Assembly (NCBI GenBank): GCA_028583415.1
Contig: CM053269.1
Span: 32,306,254-32,370,253 of the forward strand
Reading direction: 5' to 3'
DNA length: 64,000 bases
From: Protea cynaroides
Taxonomy: Eukaryota > Streptophyta > Magnoliopsida > Proteales > Proteaceae
Shown piece after piece: positions 9,791 to 22,684 of the stretch (its first letter is position 1; the number at the start of each line of letters is the position of its first letter). Under the pieces are notes generated by a model, which saw only the letters and a program-made list of their open reading frames with translations, made no database searches and had not been told where the DNA came from. Made by a program: the position numbers and the translations under genes.

Positions 9791-11349
9791 GATAGATACA
9801 CTGGGTGGATCAACCAACCAAGGGTTTATTCATCGATTTTCAAATATGCTTGCCACATTGAAGATTATACCTGATATATTAGACGAAATGAAAGCCGCTA
9901 TTAAATCAGACCCTTATCTGAGAACGGTGCAAGAAGACATTGAAAAAGGTAGGACTACTCCTGAGTTCACCTTGGACTTTGAAAAGGTACTAAAATACAA
10001 AGGAAGAGTATGTGTTCCTGAAAATGAAGACTTGGATATTAGACACAGACTAATGAAGGAAGCTCACACCACCGCTTATTCAGTACATCCTGGAAGTACG
10101 AAGATGTATCATGATCTGAGGAAACTATATTGGTGGAGAGGAATGAAAGCGGATGTAGCTAAATTTGTGTCTCAATGCCTAAATTGTCAGAGGGTAAAGG
10201 CTAAAAGGCAAAGACCTACAGGATTGTTGCAGCCACTGTCAGAACCAGCATGGAAATGTGACTGCATCACTATGGATTTTGTCACCGGATTACCATTGAC
10301 TCCCCAAGTAGTTGACGCTGTCTGGGTGATTATAGATCGTTTGACTAAGACAGCTCGCTTCATAGCTATACGACCTCAGTATACCCTAGAGAGGTTAGCC
10401 AAGCTATAAGTGGATAATATTGTCAGATTGCACCGTGTACCTGAAAGCATTGTGTTTGACAGAGACCCACGCTTTACATCCAAGTTTTGGGAAGGATTAC
10501 AGAAGGCTATGGGTACAACGTTGAAGTTCAGTACTGCATTCCATCCTCAGACAGACGGACAGTCGGAGCGTACCATTCAGATTTTAGAAGACATGCTTCG
10601 AGCCTATGTTATTGATTTCAAAGGATCATGGGATGAGAAACTACCATTGATCGAGTTTGCCTATAACAACAGCTATCAGGCTACTATACAGATGTCACCC
10701 TATAAAGCACTGTATGGTAGGAAGTGTTGAACTCCTTTGTTTTGGAATGAAATTGGAGAATGGAGTATTATTGGACCAGAGTTTGTTCAAGAAACTTGTC
10801 GAGTAGTCGACATTATCAAGGAAAGAGTTAGAACAACTCAGAACCGGTAGAAACAGTATGCAGATACTTGACGTCGAGACCTTGAATTCGTCGTAGATGA
10901 TAAGGAATTCCTGAAAATATCACTTATGCGAGGCTTAAAACGATTCGAACAGAAAGGGAAGCTAAGTCCGAGATATGTCGGGCCATATGAGATTTTTGCT
11001 AGACGTGGAAAAGTGGCGCATCAGTTAGCACTACCCCCCATCTATGTCAAATGGGCATGATGTATTTCATATCTCATTACTAAAGAAGTACGTCAGAGAT
11101 CCAACACACGTTATAACAGTTGATCCACCAGGTTTAACTGATGATTTGACATTCGAAGTAGTACCAATTGAAATTACCAGCCGAAAGGTTCAACGTCTAT
11201 GCAACCGTGACATTCATTATGTTAAGGTTACTTGGATAAGCCAATATGTAGAAGAGATCACATGGGAAGAAGAGAATGCCATGCGAAAGCAATATCCTTA
11301 CCTTTTCGACTCGAAAGGTATGTATAAATTTCGAGGACAAAATTTCTAA
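9791..11349 (+). pseudogene. EA pol: integrase with C-terminal chromodomain (mutated)
   Basis: The integrase zinc finger lies around 10062-10200 (HTTAYSVHPGS ... CLNCQRVK). The core has MDFVTGLP (first Asp, near 10275), VFDRDPRF (second Asp, near 10453) and HPQTDGQSERTIQILEDMLRA (Glu, near 10588). Stops occur at 10407-10409, after GRKC (10728) and in the GPY/F region. A chromodomain-like tail, 11150-11335 (RKVQRLCNRDIHYVKVTWISQYVEEITWEEENAMRKQYPYLF), identifies a chromovirus; this module is thought to guide insertion into heterochromatin. The ORF ends just before the polypurine tract. Confidence 0.88.
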
Positions 11350-11350
11350 T

Positions 11351-11366
11351 AAGAGGGGGGGGGGAG
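11351..11366 (+). other. Polypurine tract of EA
   Basis: AAGAGGGGGGGGGGAG lies immediately 5' of the 3' LTR, the expected plus-strand primer. EB has the same string with fewer G at 14586-14597. Confidence 0.85.
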
Positions 11367-11367
11367 T

Positions 11368-13763
11368 TTTAAGACCCATATCGAACTAACCCGTCTTACC
11401 ACCTTGTATCAGGTCTTCCTATCATGGTCGGGCCAAGCGGACCAAGTGTGTGAAGAAACCACAAGATCAGGTATGAAATTAAACCCAAAAATAGTCAATT
11501 ATGAGTGTGTGGTCGCATACCTAAACAGGTGTGGTCGACCACACCTCAGATTAAAACGACCACAAGAACTTGGGTCATGTGGTCACATGTTTCTGACTGT
11601 GTGGTCGACGGGTTCTGCGACCACACTTGCGACCACACGAACCCAGTCAGAAACCCTGATTAGGAAACCTTCCTAATTCGAAGGGGGTTCTTTCCTAAAC
11701 TCAGTAGGGCTTATTATGGAGGGTTTTCCTCTATATATAGAATGTCCCTTAGCCTCTTTTCTCCTTTTAGAACTCAAACTGAAAGTGAGAGAAAGAGAAG
11801 AGGAGGAAGAGAAGGAGAATTGAAGAGGAAGACTAAGAGGAGGAAAATTCAGAGAAAATTCTGAATCTTCAACAAGCTTAAGGTATGAAAACATTTCCCA
11901 TGTTAATTGAATACCTAGAATAGATCATGAAGGAGATAGGGATTTAAGTGAGACCCCAATCATCAATCCATGGATAAATTCCAAGAGATCCATGGAAGGA
12001 ATCTATGTGGATGATGGACTGTGTATAAAATATTAATTTTAAGCCATAGAACAATCATAGAAAGGATCATAATGATAAGCCAAATGATCCAAACATGAAG
12101 GAATGGAGTTGGGAGTGAGAAGTCGACCATCACATGTGTGGTCGCATGATGTGCAACCACACGAGACACACATATTCGACCACACACCCTCAGGAAGTCC
12201 AGGAAGGGTGTGGTCGCATGTGTGGTCGCATGATAAGCGACCACACCTTGCGACCACATGCCCTCGGGAAGTTTCCAAGGAGGGTGTGGTTGTATGTGTG
12301 GTCGCATGGTATGCGACCACACCTTGCGACCACACACCCTGTGGTCGCAGAAACTGAGACCACAGGTGCTGCCACACCTGCGACCACTCAGTTTCTGTTA
12401 AGCTGAATTGTTGGAAATAAATTCTAATCTAAAATCTATAAATTTGTTAGGTTTCCAAGTGGTCTAAAAGTGATTTACAAAGCTTGAGCGATGAACTACT
12501 ATCGACCAAAGGTGAGGGAACAAGACCTAAATTAATTGGTTAATAATAAATTACTTGACTTATTGAGTCCAATGTCATGAATGATTCCATGCTTGTGTGC
12601 TTGTAATGTGCATTTCACATGTCATCCAATATTCTTGTTATTACTGCTCATGCATATTTAATTCTGTATATTTATAATATGATAATGATGATGATGCTAG
12701 GAATAGGCATGTGAATGTATGTGTGTGGTTAGTGTACTTGATGCGAGTGGAGCATCAGGGGGAGGACGCGACATTGTGGTTCATCTTGGTCATCAGACTC
12801 TAGCTCTATCTCTACTCAAGTCTTGTTCACTAACATCATCGTATCGCCATTACCTTAGCAGAACTATTATATCGTAGGGCATCAGGGGAGATGGTCTCGG
12901 ACCGTAAAGTCTCTGACTCTACCAGGGGGCCTTAGCTTTATCTCTATGGACGTATTGAGGGATGCTGGGGTGAGGCCTTAGATATACTGTTTGACATTAG
13001 GATAGGTTAGTTGCGAGCCCAATTTGCAAGTCCTCGCCAATAGGGGCTTACGTGTTGTTATGGGTAGGTCTTCAGGGGAAGTGTCATGCGGTGTTTGATC
13101 CGGGCACTTTAGCTCTATCCCTATTCCATGATGGGTGCATGTGGGATGGCAATGGTGTTTGATCTATTGGGCGGCTTCACACACTCGTGTATAGAGGTGC
13201 GGCGGCCACCTATCCTTTCTATTGCACATTGCAAACTTATAAACCAGACCAAAGATATGAATTGAATGCATGCATATGTTTGTTGTATTGTTTTGTTTGC
13301 TCACTGAGCCATGATGTGTGCTCATCCTTTCGACGTCGAATATTTTTAGTTGATGATGCAGGTCCTCCAGTAGAAGATTATATGAATGCTCCAATGTACG
13401 GGCATGTTGCTGCGATGGACACGAAAGTTATGGTGGAGTCACATGATTTGTCGTGCGAGTGCAACTCATGTGTTTTCGATTAGATTTATTTGTTGGATTA
13501 TCGGATCATGTAATTGATAAATTTATTTTATTTTATGTCTTAGTCATTTGGAGATAATTGGATAATTTATTTTATGTTATCACTGTTAGATTCTCAGTTC
13601 ATTAATATTAAAGACTTCCGCTATTGTTTATTTACTCTGATTATGGTTGCGGATGTATCTGGTTTAAGTAAAGGGACACGGCCTATTCGAGATCCTGGTT
13701 GAACCATTGGATCATAGACGGTTCATCACACCATTCTGGTTGGTTCAGAATTGGGATGTGACA
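11368..13763 (+). repeat. 3' LTR of EA (about 2.4 kb)
   Basis: It begins TTTAAGACCC (TG mutated) and ends GGGATGTGACA. The TATA box is at 11732-11739. Motif clusters are at 11507-11640 and 12134-12390. It contains the 70-bp segment (second GTGTGGTCGA at 11599) missing from the 5' LTR. The next bases are TTAGT, unlike the left flank CGATG of the 5' LTR, and they lead straight into integrase sequence instead of unrelated DNA. Confidence 0.87.
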
Positions 13764-14585
13764 TTAGTATAACATTCCATCCTCAGACAGATGGACAATC
13801 GGAGCGTACCATTCAGATTTTAGAAGATATGCTTCGAGCTTGTGTCATCGATTTCAAAGGATCATGGGATGAGAAACTACCATTGATCGAGTTCTCCTAT
13901 AACAACAGCTATCAGGCTACTATATAGATGTCACCCTATGAAGCATTGTATGGTAGGAAGTGTCGAACTCCTTTGTTTTGGAACGAAGTCGGAGAGCGAA
14001 GAACTGTGGGCCTCGAATTTATGGAAGAAACTTACAAAGTAGTCGACATAATTAAGGAAAGAGTTAGAACAGCTCAGAACCATCAGAAACAGTATGCAGA
14101 TAATCGACGTCGAGACCTTGAATTCGTCGTAGGTGATAAGGTATTCCTGAAAATATCACCTATGCGAGGCTTAAAATGGTTCAGACAGAAACGAAAGCTA
14201 AGTCCGAGATATGTCGGGCCATATGAGATTCTAGCTAAACGTGGGAAAGTGGCGTATTAGTTAACACTACCCCAATCTATGTCAAGTGTGCATGATGTAT
14301 TTCATATCTCATTACTGAAGAAGTACGTCAGATATCCAACACACGTGTTAATAGCAGATCTACCGGGTCTAACTGATGATTTGACATTCGAAGTAGCACC
14401 AACCAAAATTATTAGTCGGAAGGTTCAACGTCTACGCAACCGTGACATTTATTATGTTAAGGTTACTTGGATGAGCCAAGATGTAGAAGATATCACATGG
14501 GAAGAAGAGAATGCTATGCAAAAGCAATATCCTCACCTTTTCGACTCGGAAGGTATGTGCAAATTTTGAGGATAAAATTTATAAT
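13764..14585 (+). pseudogene. Integrase 3' half plus chromodomain of copy EB
   Basis: It starts within the integrase core (HPQTDGQSERTIQILEDMLRA, equivalent to 10540 onward in EA). It continues through YNNSYQATI, a stop, MSPYEALYGRKCRTPLFWNE, the GPYEIL block and the chromodomain (RKVQRLRNRDIYYVKVTWMSQDVEDITWEEENAM, ending before 14570). It has fewer stops than the same region of EA. Everything 5' of it is missing: its left border is the right end of the EA 3' LTR. Confidence 0.87.
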
Positions 14586-14597
14586 AAGAGGGGGGGA
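14586..14597 (+). other. Polypurine tract of EB
   Basis: AAGAGGGGGGAG-type tract directly before the EB LTR start (TGTAAGACCC at 14600). Confidence 0.8.
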
Positions 14598-14599
14598 GT

Positions 14600-16815
14600 T
14601 GTAAGACCCGTATCGTACTAACTGGTCTTACCACCTTGTATCAGGTCTTCCTATCATGGTCGGGCCAAGCGGACCAACTGCGTGAAGAAACCACAAGGCT
14701 AGGTATGAAATTGAACCCAAAATCATCTAATTAAGAGTGTGTGGTCGCATACCTAAACAGGTGAGATCGACCACACCTCAGAATAATGAAACCACTGGAG
14801 TCTGGGACGTGTGGTCGTAGTTTTTAGACGTGTGATCGACGGGTTCTGTGACCCCACGTGCGATCACACGATGTCAAACTGACTCCGTGATTAGGAAACC
14901 TTCCTAATCTGAAGGGGGTCCTTTCCTAATCTAAGTAGGACTCTATATAGAGGGTTTTCCTCTATATATAGGACATCCCTTAGCCTCTTTCATTCTTTTA
15001 AAACTCAAACCAAAAGAGAGAGAAAGAGAGGAGGAGGAAGAGAAGGAGAATTGAAGAGGAAGACTAAGAGAAGGAATTTCATAGAGAACTCTGATTCTTC
15101 AACAAGTTTAAGGTATGAAAACATTCCCCATATCAGTTGAATGCCTAGAATAGATCATGAAGGAGATAGTGATTCAAAGTGAGATCCCAATCATAAAACC
15201 ATGGATAAATTCTAAGAGATCCATGGAGGGAATCTATTAGGATGATGGATTATGTAAAAATATGAATTTTAAGCCATAAAACAATCATAGGAAGGATCAT
15301 GATGATAAGCCAAAGAATCAAAACATAAAGGAATTTAGTAGAGAGTGGAAAAGTCGAACATCACTCATGTGGGTCGCAGTTTGATCGACCACACGAGGCA
15401 CATATGATGGACCACATGCCTTCGGAAAAATTCCAAGGAGGGTGTGATCGCATGTGTGGTGGCATGATATGCGACCACACATATTGACCCCACACCCTGT
15501 GGTCGTAGAAACTGAGACCACAATTGCAGCCACACCTGCGACCACTCAGCTTCTGGAAGTCTGAATGATTCCAGATGGGACATTTAAACACTATGATTGA
15601 TGAAAATAAACTCTAATTTAGAATCTATAAATTGTTAGGTTTTCAAGTGGTCTAAAAGTGATTTACAAAGCTTGGACGAGGAACAACCATCGACCAAAGG
15701 TGAGGGAACAAGAACTAAACTAATTGGCTAATAACAAACTGTTTTACTTATTGAGTCCAATGCCATGAATGATTCTATGCATCTATGTTTGTAATGTGCA
15801 TTTCACATATCATCCAATATTTCTGCTATTACTACTCATGCATATTTAATTCTGTTTATTTATAACATGATGATGATGATGATGATGTTAGGAATAGGCA
15901 TGTGAATGTATGCATGTGGTTAGTGTGCTTGATGCAAGGGGAGCATCAGGGGAGGTGGTCTCGGACCGTGCAGTCTCTGACTCTATCGGGGGGCCTTAGC
16001 TCTATCTCTATGGACGTATTAAGGGATGCTGGGGTGAGGCCTTGGATACACTTTTGGCATTAGGATTGATTAGTTGCGAGCCCAGTTTGCAAGCTCTCGC
16101 CAATAGGGGCTTACGTGTTGGTATGTGTAGGGCATCAGGGAAAGTGTTATGCGGTGTTTAATCCAGACACTTTAGCTCTATCTCTATTCCACGGTGGGTG
16201 CATGTGGGACAGCAATGGTGTTTGATCCATTGGGCAGATTCACACACTCGTGTATAGAGGTGCGGCGGCCACCAAACCTTTCTATAACATATTGCAAACT
16301 TATAAACTAGACCAAAGATATGAATTGAATGTATGCATATGTTTGTTGCATTGTTGTGTTTGCTCACTGAGCAGTATTGTGTGCTCACCCTTTTGATGTC
16401 AAATATTTTTAGTTGATGATGCAGGTCCTACCGTGGAAGATTATATGAATGCACCAATGTACGGACATGTTGCTGCGATAGATGTGGAAGCTATGGTGGA
16501 GTCGCATGATTTGTCGTGCGAGTGCAACTCATGTGTTTTCGATTAGATTTAGTTGTTTGGTTATCAGAACATGTAATTGACTACTTTATTTTATTTTATG
16601 TCTTGAGACATTTGGATAATTAATTACGTTATCACTGTTAGATACTCAGTTCATTAATATTAAAAACTTCCGCTATTGTTTATTTACTCTGATTATGGTT
16701 GTGGTTGTATCTGGTTTAATCGAATGGGCACGGCTTATACGAGATCCTAGTTGAACCGTTGGTCCATAGACGGTTCATCACACCAATCTGGTTGGTTCAG
16801 AATTGGGGTGGGATA
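14600..16815 (+). repeat. 3' LTR of EB
   Basis: Starts TGTAAGACCCGTATCG and ends GGGGTGGGATA. It aligns with the EA LTRs but is more diverged. The TATA box is near 14962-14970. GGTCG motif clusters are at 14740-14875 and 15366-15545, and several copies are decayed (for example GTGATCGAC, GACCCCAC). It lacks a segment of about 115 bp that EA carries around 3130-3245. Confidence 0.82.
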
Positions 16816-16962
16816 GTAGTTCAGCCTGACCGCTAGACTCTAGCCTATCTCTATTCCATTCTTCGCATTGATATCATCGTATCACTGTTACCTTAGCGGA
16901 ACTAGTACGTCATAGGGTTTCAGGGGGAGGACTCGATATTATGGTTCAGCCTGACCGCCAGT
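16816..16962 (+). repeat. LTR scrap with a partial internal duplication
   Basis: It matches the EA LTR segment from about 3139 to 3245 (GTTCAGCCTGACCGCTAGACTC..., ATCATCGTATCACTG...). A second short copy of the start of that segment follows (CAGGGGGAGGACTCGATATTATGGTTCAGCC, 16920-16962). This is the region EB's own LTR lacks. Confidence 0.65.
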
Positions 16963-18180
16963 AAATCAAACCTAGAGAAGATGACAAAAGATGAATGGTT
17001 TTAATTGAAGATCTAGTACTACATAACACGATCCAGTGAAACTTTATAAATAACTAACAATCCCGCAAAGTCATCAATTTAGGGGATTTAGTGGAAATCT
17101 TAGGTAAGCTACAAAGCAATTACAAGTCCAAGTCACTTGCAAATTGATTATTTTTAAAGAAAGAATTGTATAATTTTCGGGGATTGTCAGATGGAGCAAA
17201 ATTTAAAATGCACTTCGACGAATTCAATATGATACTAAGGGAATTGTTTGCTATAAAAGTAAAATCGAAGAAGAAGATAAATCACTTCTTCTTTTGGCTT
17301 CAGTACAATCTTCATTTAATCATATTATGACTACACTTTTATTCAGTTAAGGATGTTATTATGCTTTATGATGAAATGAGACACCATAGAGAAGTAGCGA
17401 CTAGGGGACATGAGAGCAAGTGGCTGTCAGAATAGAGGTAGGGCAAATGAGAAATATGAGCTTGTTAGGGTCAGCTCCAAATTGAAAGATTGCAAAATAA
17501 CTTCTTCTTCTTCTTTTTTGGGGTAAAAATTGCAAAATAACTTAATATTATTAACACATGGAAGGTAATTTTATGAGAAATTGTCCATAATATGAAGAGG
17601 ATAAAAGGGATAAGAGGACAAGAAGGAGAATAAAAAAAATCATTCAATGCTATCACGGACGAGTCTTGGTGTGATGGGTCACTTCATTATATGCAAAAAC
17701 TTGGATTCCGATTGTTTAGTCAAGGATTAATTGTTATATATCATGCATATGATAATGGTACAGTCAGAGTGGCAAAAAATACTGAAAACAAGGTTATTGA
17801 GATCGAGATTATATGGACTGGTACATTTGATGGGATTATACGAACTTTGATTGGAGTTATATCACATGTGTTGGATTTAAAAAAAAAATTCTGATTTCAC
17901 TAGAAACACTAGATTCAAGAAGTTAGAGATGATCATCCAAATGTAGAGTTCTCAAGATTTGTAGAGAGTCATGGTGTGATGCAATGACAAATGATTTGGA
18001 ATCTTACAGATTTATAGGAAGTGTCGAAACAAGTGATGTTACCAATGGAATTCAAGTAAGAGTTGTAGATGGACGATGTAAACTGAAGATAATTCAGGTT
18101 ATGAACAATTGCACATCTAGAAAGAAGCAGGTCTTTGTCGCTTCAATTCTTCTGAGTGAAAGTAATCTTTCTGATTGAAT
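16963..18180 (+). pseudogene. Degraded Ty1/copia gag and protease fragment
   Basis: Frames broken by many stops spell copia gag blocks (LGKLQSNYKSKSLAN, LSDGAKFKMHFDEFNMILREL, around 17100-17260). They are followed by a protease/pre-integrase-like region (GTVRVAKN, GTFDGIIRTLIGVISHVLDLKKKF, 17755-17890). The 17984-18178 frame (SVETSDVTNGIQVRVVDG) is probably part of the same relic, though I do not recognise it. No LTRs were seen. Confidence 0.6.
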
Positions 18181-18489
18181 GACATCACTAGGAGAGGTGA
18201 AGTGCTTTTTTTTTTCCTAATAATAAGGGAAATTTATTGATTTGAACGTGTGGAGCACCTGAATGACATCTTACATTGAATCTGTATTTAAGGATTGAAA
18301 ATGGAATCAAACTACCCTACACATCAAGGACAAGACCCTCCTTAGATAGGGAGCCCTTTCCGTCCAAAAAAAAAAAAAAAAAAAACAACAACACCACCAC
18401 CCTTTCAGCCATGCCGAGCACCTTGGGGAGAGAGTGTGGAATATTACGGTTGGACACCCACACTATAGATAAATCTCAGCTTCTTGAGT
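18181..18489 (+). other. Unclassified DNA with long poly-A run
   Basis: No coding sequence. A run of about 20 A at 18366-18386 could be the tail of a retroposed sequence ending there, but I found no flanking duplication and cannot define its 5' end. Confidence 0.3.
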
Positions 18490-19111
18490 AAGGGTGCAAC
18501 TTTTGAACCGAAATCGTTTATCAAAATCGCAGTGGACCATTGACATCAGAACCAGGAGATCATTTAGTAAATGTTTCGATTTTGGTTTTGATTTCCAGAC
18601 TGTTTACTTAATCGATTTGGTTCGATTTGAAACTGTTTAAATCGTGATTTCAAATGATTAAATCATATTAAAGGGGACCGTTTAAATGTTTAATAATTAT
18701 CTCTAACCCTAAAACAAACGAAACCCTAATTATTCTAAACAGGATACAAATGATATTAATTGTTAAACGGTCTCCCTCTCAATCTCTACAATCGCATACT
18801 GCGACGATTAACTGGGCTACTAGCCTTGCCGCCTCTCCCGCCTTGGGGCCTCCTTCTTCATCTGCAGCTAGTGGCGGTTGCACCTTGCAATGCTAGCTGT
18901 TCTGCTCCCTCGCTGGCTGACCTATTGCGCGTCCGTCTTCAAGGTGACATGCAAGTGTTGCCTCAGTGCCTTGTTCGGTTGCTCCCCTCTGCAACACTCC
19001 TGGAGGCCTAGAAGCCAAAAATATGCACAATGCGGTAGTAATGTAATGATAATATAATATATATTACTCCTCTTCCTCACACCCATGTCACGGTCTCCCT
19101 CATGACTCATT
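18490..19111. repeat. Left part of a possible hAT-like non-autonomous element
   Basis: Starting at TAAGGGTGCAA the DNA has repeated AATCG/GGTTTGA/CTGTTTAAATCG words, typical of short plant repeats with TAGGGGTGTCAA-type ends. The counterpart, in inverted orientation with AAACCGTTTAAA words and ending GACACCCTTA, is at 30270-30482 on the other side of the CACTA element. No 8-bp duplication could be matched, so the call is tentative. Confidence 0.3.
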
Positions 19112-19530
19112 CACTACAACATTCTGGAGTATTTACGACGGTTGTTTTCCGTCGTTAATACTTATTACCGTCACTATTACATTTTTACCGACGGTAATTT
19201 ACCGTCGTCTATGTGTCGTTAAAAGTGGCGTCTTAAATGTTAACGACGGAAAGTTGGATGTGTCTGGAATACCCTTATATACAACGAAATAGTTCTGTCG
19301 TCTTATATGCCCTTATTATTGACGGTTCGATACCGCCGTTAATATATATACCAATTGCGACGGACATATATCACCGTCGTAAAAATTTCTATAGAGACGG
19401 AAACATACCCTCATGTAAAGAGGCATTTACAACGGTAATATATTTGTGTCGTTCCTTTTACGATGGTACGTTCCCGTCGTAAAAGGAAGTGTTAGTATTT
19501 TTAATGACGGTTAATGCATACCATCGTTAA
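19112..19530. repeat. Left subterminal repeat region of the CACTA element
   Basis: Many copies of ACGACGG and its complement occur (19135-19150, 19188-19210, 19240-19250, 19320-19335, 19370-19400, 19430-19480, 19505-19525). Such clustered short motifs are the binding sites of the TNPA-type protein in En/Spm elements. Confidence 0.8.
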
Positions 19531-21075
19531 ATATTTTTCTTTAAAAATATATCCCACATATATTAATTACAAATTTTCCTGTAATATATTCATATTTTTC
19601 TCATTTCCATACATCCACATTCCACACACCAAATACATCATATCTAAATTCAAACTTCCATAAAAAAATTTTGAAATACCAAAAACACATTGTCATTAAT
19701 TCAAAACATCAAAATACTTTAAATACATTGCCATAAGACAGTTCCAAAAACTTGACTAATTGTTCATTACATTAACACATTTAACTTCTAGAGTTTTTAT
19801 ATATTTAGATCAATTTTTTTCCCAATACATCTACTTCATTCATAGTTCTTCTTCTTCAGCACCATAAGTCTACAGAACTCCCGCATCTCCGGCTATATTT
19901 TGGGACCTATAATGATGCAAGCAAGACAGTATTAGTCACAAATAAAAAAAAATCTGATTATTAACAAACCACATTATACATTCATAAAAAAATAAAAAAA
20001 TATTTGGCTAATAAAACAAAGTGAGTATGATGATGATTTTATTCTAATCACCTATATTCAAGCAATACATTAGATAGAACACACACATCCTGTAATAGCC
20101 CTCCCAAGAAACGGGTTCATATTGGTGGTCGGGTCTAAAACATACATTCTTAATTATGAGAATCCTGATAAAAAAATCTGATACCATGTAAATTGAAGAG
20201 AGAAAAGAAGAAGAATGGAGAGAAGGAAAGACTGCTTGTGTGCACTTGTAAAGTTGCAGATTTGCAATCCACATTGGCTCTTCTTGAATTTCCATTATAG
20301 TCTTATTACCTGTTATTACTATGGAGCACAACCATATCTAGGATATGCAATGCATTTCTTTTAGTTACATCAAGTTTGAAGATAACAGTGTCTACTTATG
20401 CCTTCTGTACTCATGCTTTGCTTATGGCTTTGAAACACATTAAATTGCATCTACAGGGATTATGTTAATCAAGCAAATCCTATATACATACCAAGTTCAA
20501 GATAAGTGGCTGAGACATCTGGGTCTGGGAGTGGGACCCCATGTCTATAAGTTTTTGGAGTTTCATATAAATAGGCCAAGGCTATGAAATTTGTTCTGCC
20601 CAGCATTTGATATTCAGTGAATCCTTGAGATCTACTTCCATTTCAATTAGAAACCAATTTTGCATGGTTGATCACGTTCTTAGGCCCTACACAAGGGCTG
20701 TAGAAACATGTTACTATATTAAAGGTAACTAAACACAAGATCTGTAATCAGGTAGATGGACAGAGGAGACTCACAAAAGAAGAGATGTAAAAGTATGGTT
20801 AATTACAACCTTACAAGTAAGCAATGCAAATGTGCTTTAAGCAACTATTCTAGAGTACTTGGATTTGTTAGTTGGATATTTGTATTCATATATACTTTTT
20901 TATTCATTTTCTTTTTTCAAACACTTGAAGTTTTATCAGTTTGTTTCTATATATTATCTAACTCAAATGCATAACATATAACTCACACAGCTGTCAAGGA
21001 GGTTAGATTACAAAAACTTGAAGGTACGTAGCTAGTTTGGAAAATATAAACCAAGACAAGAAAAGGTTTCTAACC
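19531..21075. other. CACTA interior, no gene recognised
   Basis: A/T-rich DNA between the left subterminal repeats and the 3' end of the tnpA-like gene. Short frames here look random; some may be 3'UTR or intron of the minus-strand genes. Confidence 0.45.
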
Positions 21076-22517
21076 TTATTGACTTCGTCGTTCATTCATT
21101 AATTGAGTCATCATAGACTCCATCTGTGAAAACCTGTCATCTGTTATTTGTTTCTGTGCCTCAATGCTTTGTCTCAACATAGAGAGTTCTTCACATAATG
21201 AGTCATTCTCCATAGTCAATCTTTCTACCCGTACTACTGTTGTCCCATGTAATTCTTTAGGTAAAATTCCATAACTGTACATCCGCACACGACCATGGAT
21301 ATCTTTTCCGACAACATCCGAGAAAATTGACTCCTTTACTGAGATGTCATTTCGTTGTTCTTCAGGTTTTTGATTGAGACATTGGTTCATCTCATCTTGC
21401 AATTGACATTGAGGGAATTCAAATGACATCATAATTTATATGAATATAGGTCGTTGTGAAATTTTTTATGTACGACCATCATCTTCTTTGATGTAGGGTC
21501 AGAAGGACCTCCATCTTTCTTAGTATGTGTTCTTTTGAACAAATCAAAACGGGAGGGATTCAACAGTTCAGGGTGCTCCAAACGCTAGTCATGAAATTCA
21601 AAATTAGCAAAAACAAAGATATTTTGGAGTAATCGGTAACAATATTAATAAGTTTAAAATACATATTACCATCTCCTCCTCTATACAAGCATAAGAAGTC
21701 TTTCCAGTCGATTTTGTCATGTTTTGACACTCTCTATTATCGGAATTTCGGATCGACATGGCCTACCAATTTTCAACACATTATATAGTTTTCTCTACAT
21801 CTTTGGAATTCTTAGTTATAATTGAGTAGCAATAGCATACCTTATACTCTTCCGTATCCCACTCACGTAAGAGGAACTCCCAATGCTCAGTTGGAATACG
21901 ACCATCCAAATGTTTCCTCCTTTCTTCATTTGTAGGGTATTTATCAAATACACTCTTCTTCAGCTCATGTTTGAATTCTTTCCAACTTTTGTTGAGCCTA
22001 CTAAAAACATACCCTTTACATCTATTTGATAGGTCAAATTTTCCCTACATAAAGAGGTATAAGAAATGTTAGTTTTAAAAAAGTAGTTTTTTTTTTCCAA
22101 TATAAAAGCAATAGGAATCTGCTATAAATGTTTTTATTTTTTTTACCTGAACTACAGCCCATGCATTGTTCTTACATGTCTCTGGAACCTTCCTCCAACT
22201 TCGGAAGCAAATAGGGAGCAGCTTATAATTTCGGGCTTGGATTCCAATCCAAGTTCCAAGCGTAGCTGATTTCTTGCTACAATCTGTTCAATCTAATTTC
22301 AAATTTCTCCCCTTCCTACAATGTCTTTATTATGTCACATCTTGCTGGCCCTTTGCCTCTTTTATTCCTATTTCATAGTAGACAATTAGAAGGACATGAA
22401 TATATATTTACAATTATCATTAAAATTGAGTGAAAATAAATAAAAAAACCCCATACACATTGACTAACCAGATGTAGAAGCTGAATCTGAGGTACCAGAG
22501 ACTATCTCCTCTGCCAT
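21076..22517 (-). pseudogene. tnpA-like gene of the CACTA element (Ptta/En/Spm transposase family)
   Basis: The likely first exon starts at 22517 (MAEEIVSGTSDSASTSG) and ends at a GTTAGT donor. Later pieces match the plant transposase (Ptta/En/Spm, PF03004) pattern: WRKVPETCKNNAWAVVQ (about 22200-22150), SNRCKGYVFSRLNKSWKEFKHELKKSVFDKYP (22030-21950) and ERRKHLDGRIPTEHWEFLLREWDTEEY (21930-21845). A polar N/S-rich stretch follows (about 21760-21680), then a C-terminal coiled-coil-like exon (21432-21076: VERLTMENDSLCEELSMLRQSIEAQ). Exons are separated by short introns. This protein would bind the subterminal repeats and assist excision. A frame break near 22300 suggests damage. Confidence 0.65.
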
Positions 22518-22684
22518 TTGTCACTCTGCAGTTTGATATGTGATGCAATCAAATACATACAATAAAATTTAAAATGTTACAAAGACGAGACTATAGCATT
22601 CAAAGTGTGTAAAAAACACATATACAAGTGTTTGAGAAGTTGTAAAAAGTATTTTTATATGTACAATTGCATGTATTTAAACAT

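Noticed and set aside
19130..19530. Regularly spaced ACGACGG words considered as a satellite or regulatory array
   Set aside because: Position next to the CACTACAACA terminus and recurrence at the other end identify them as CACTA subterminal repeats.
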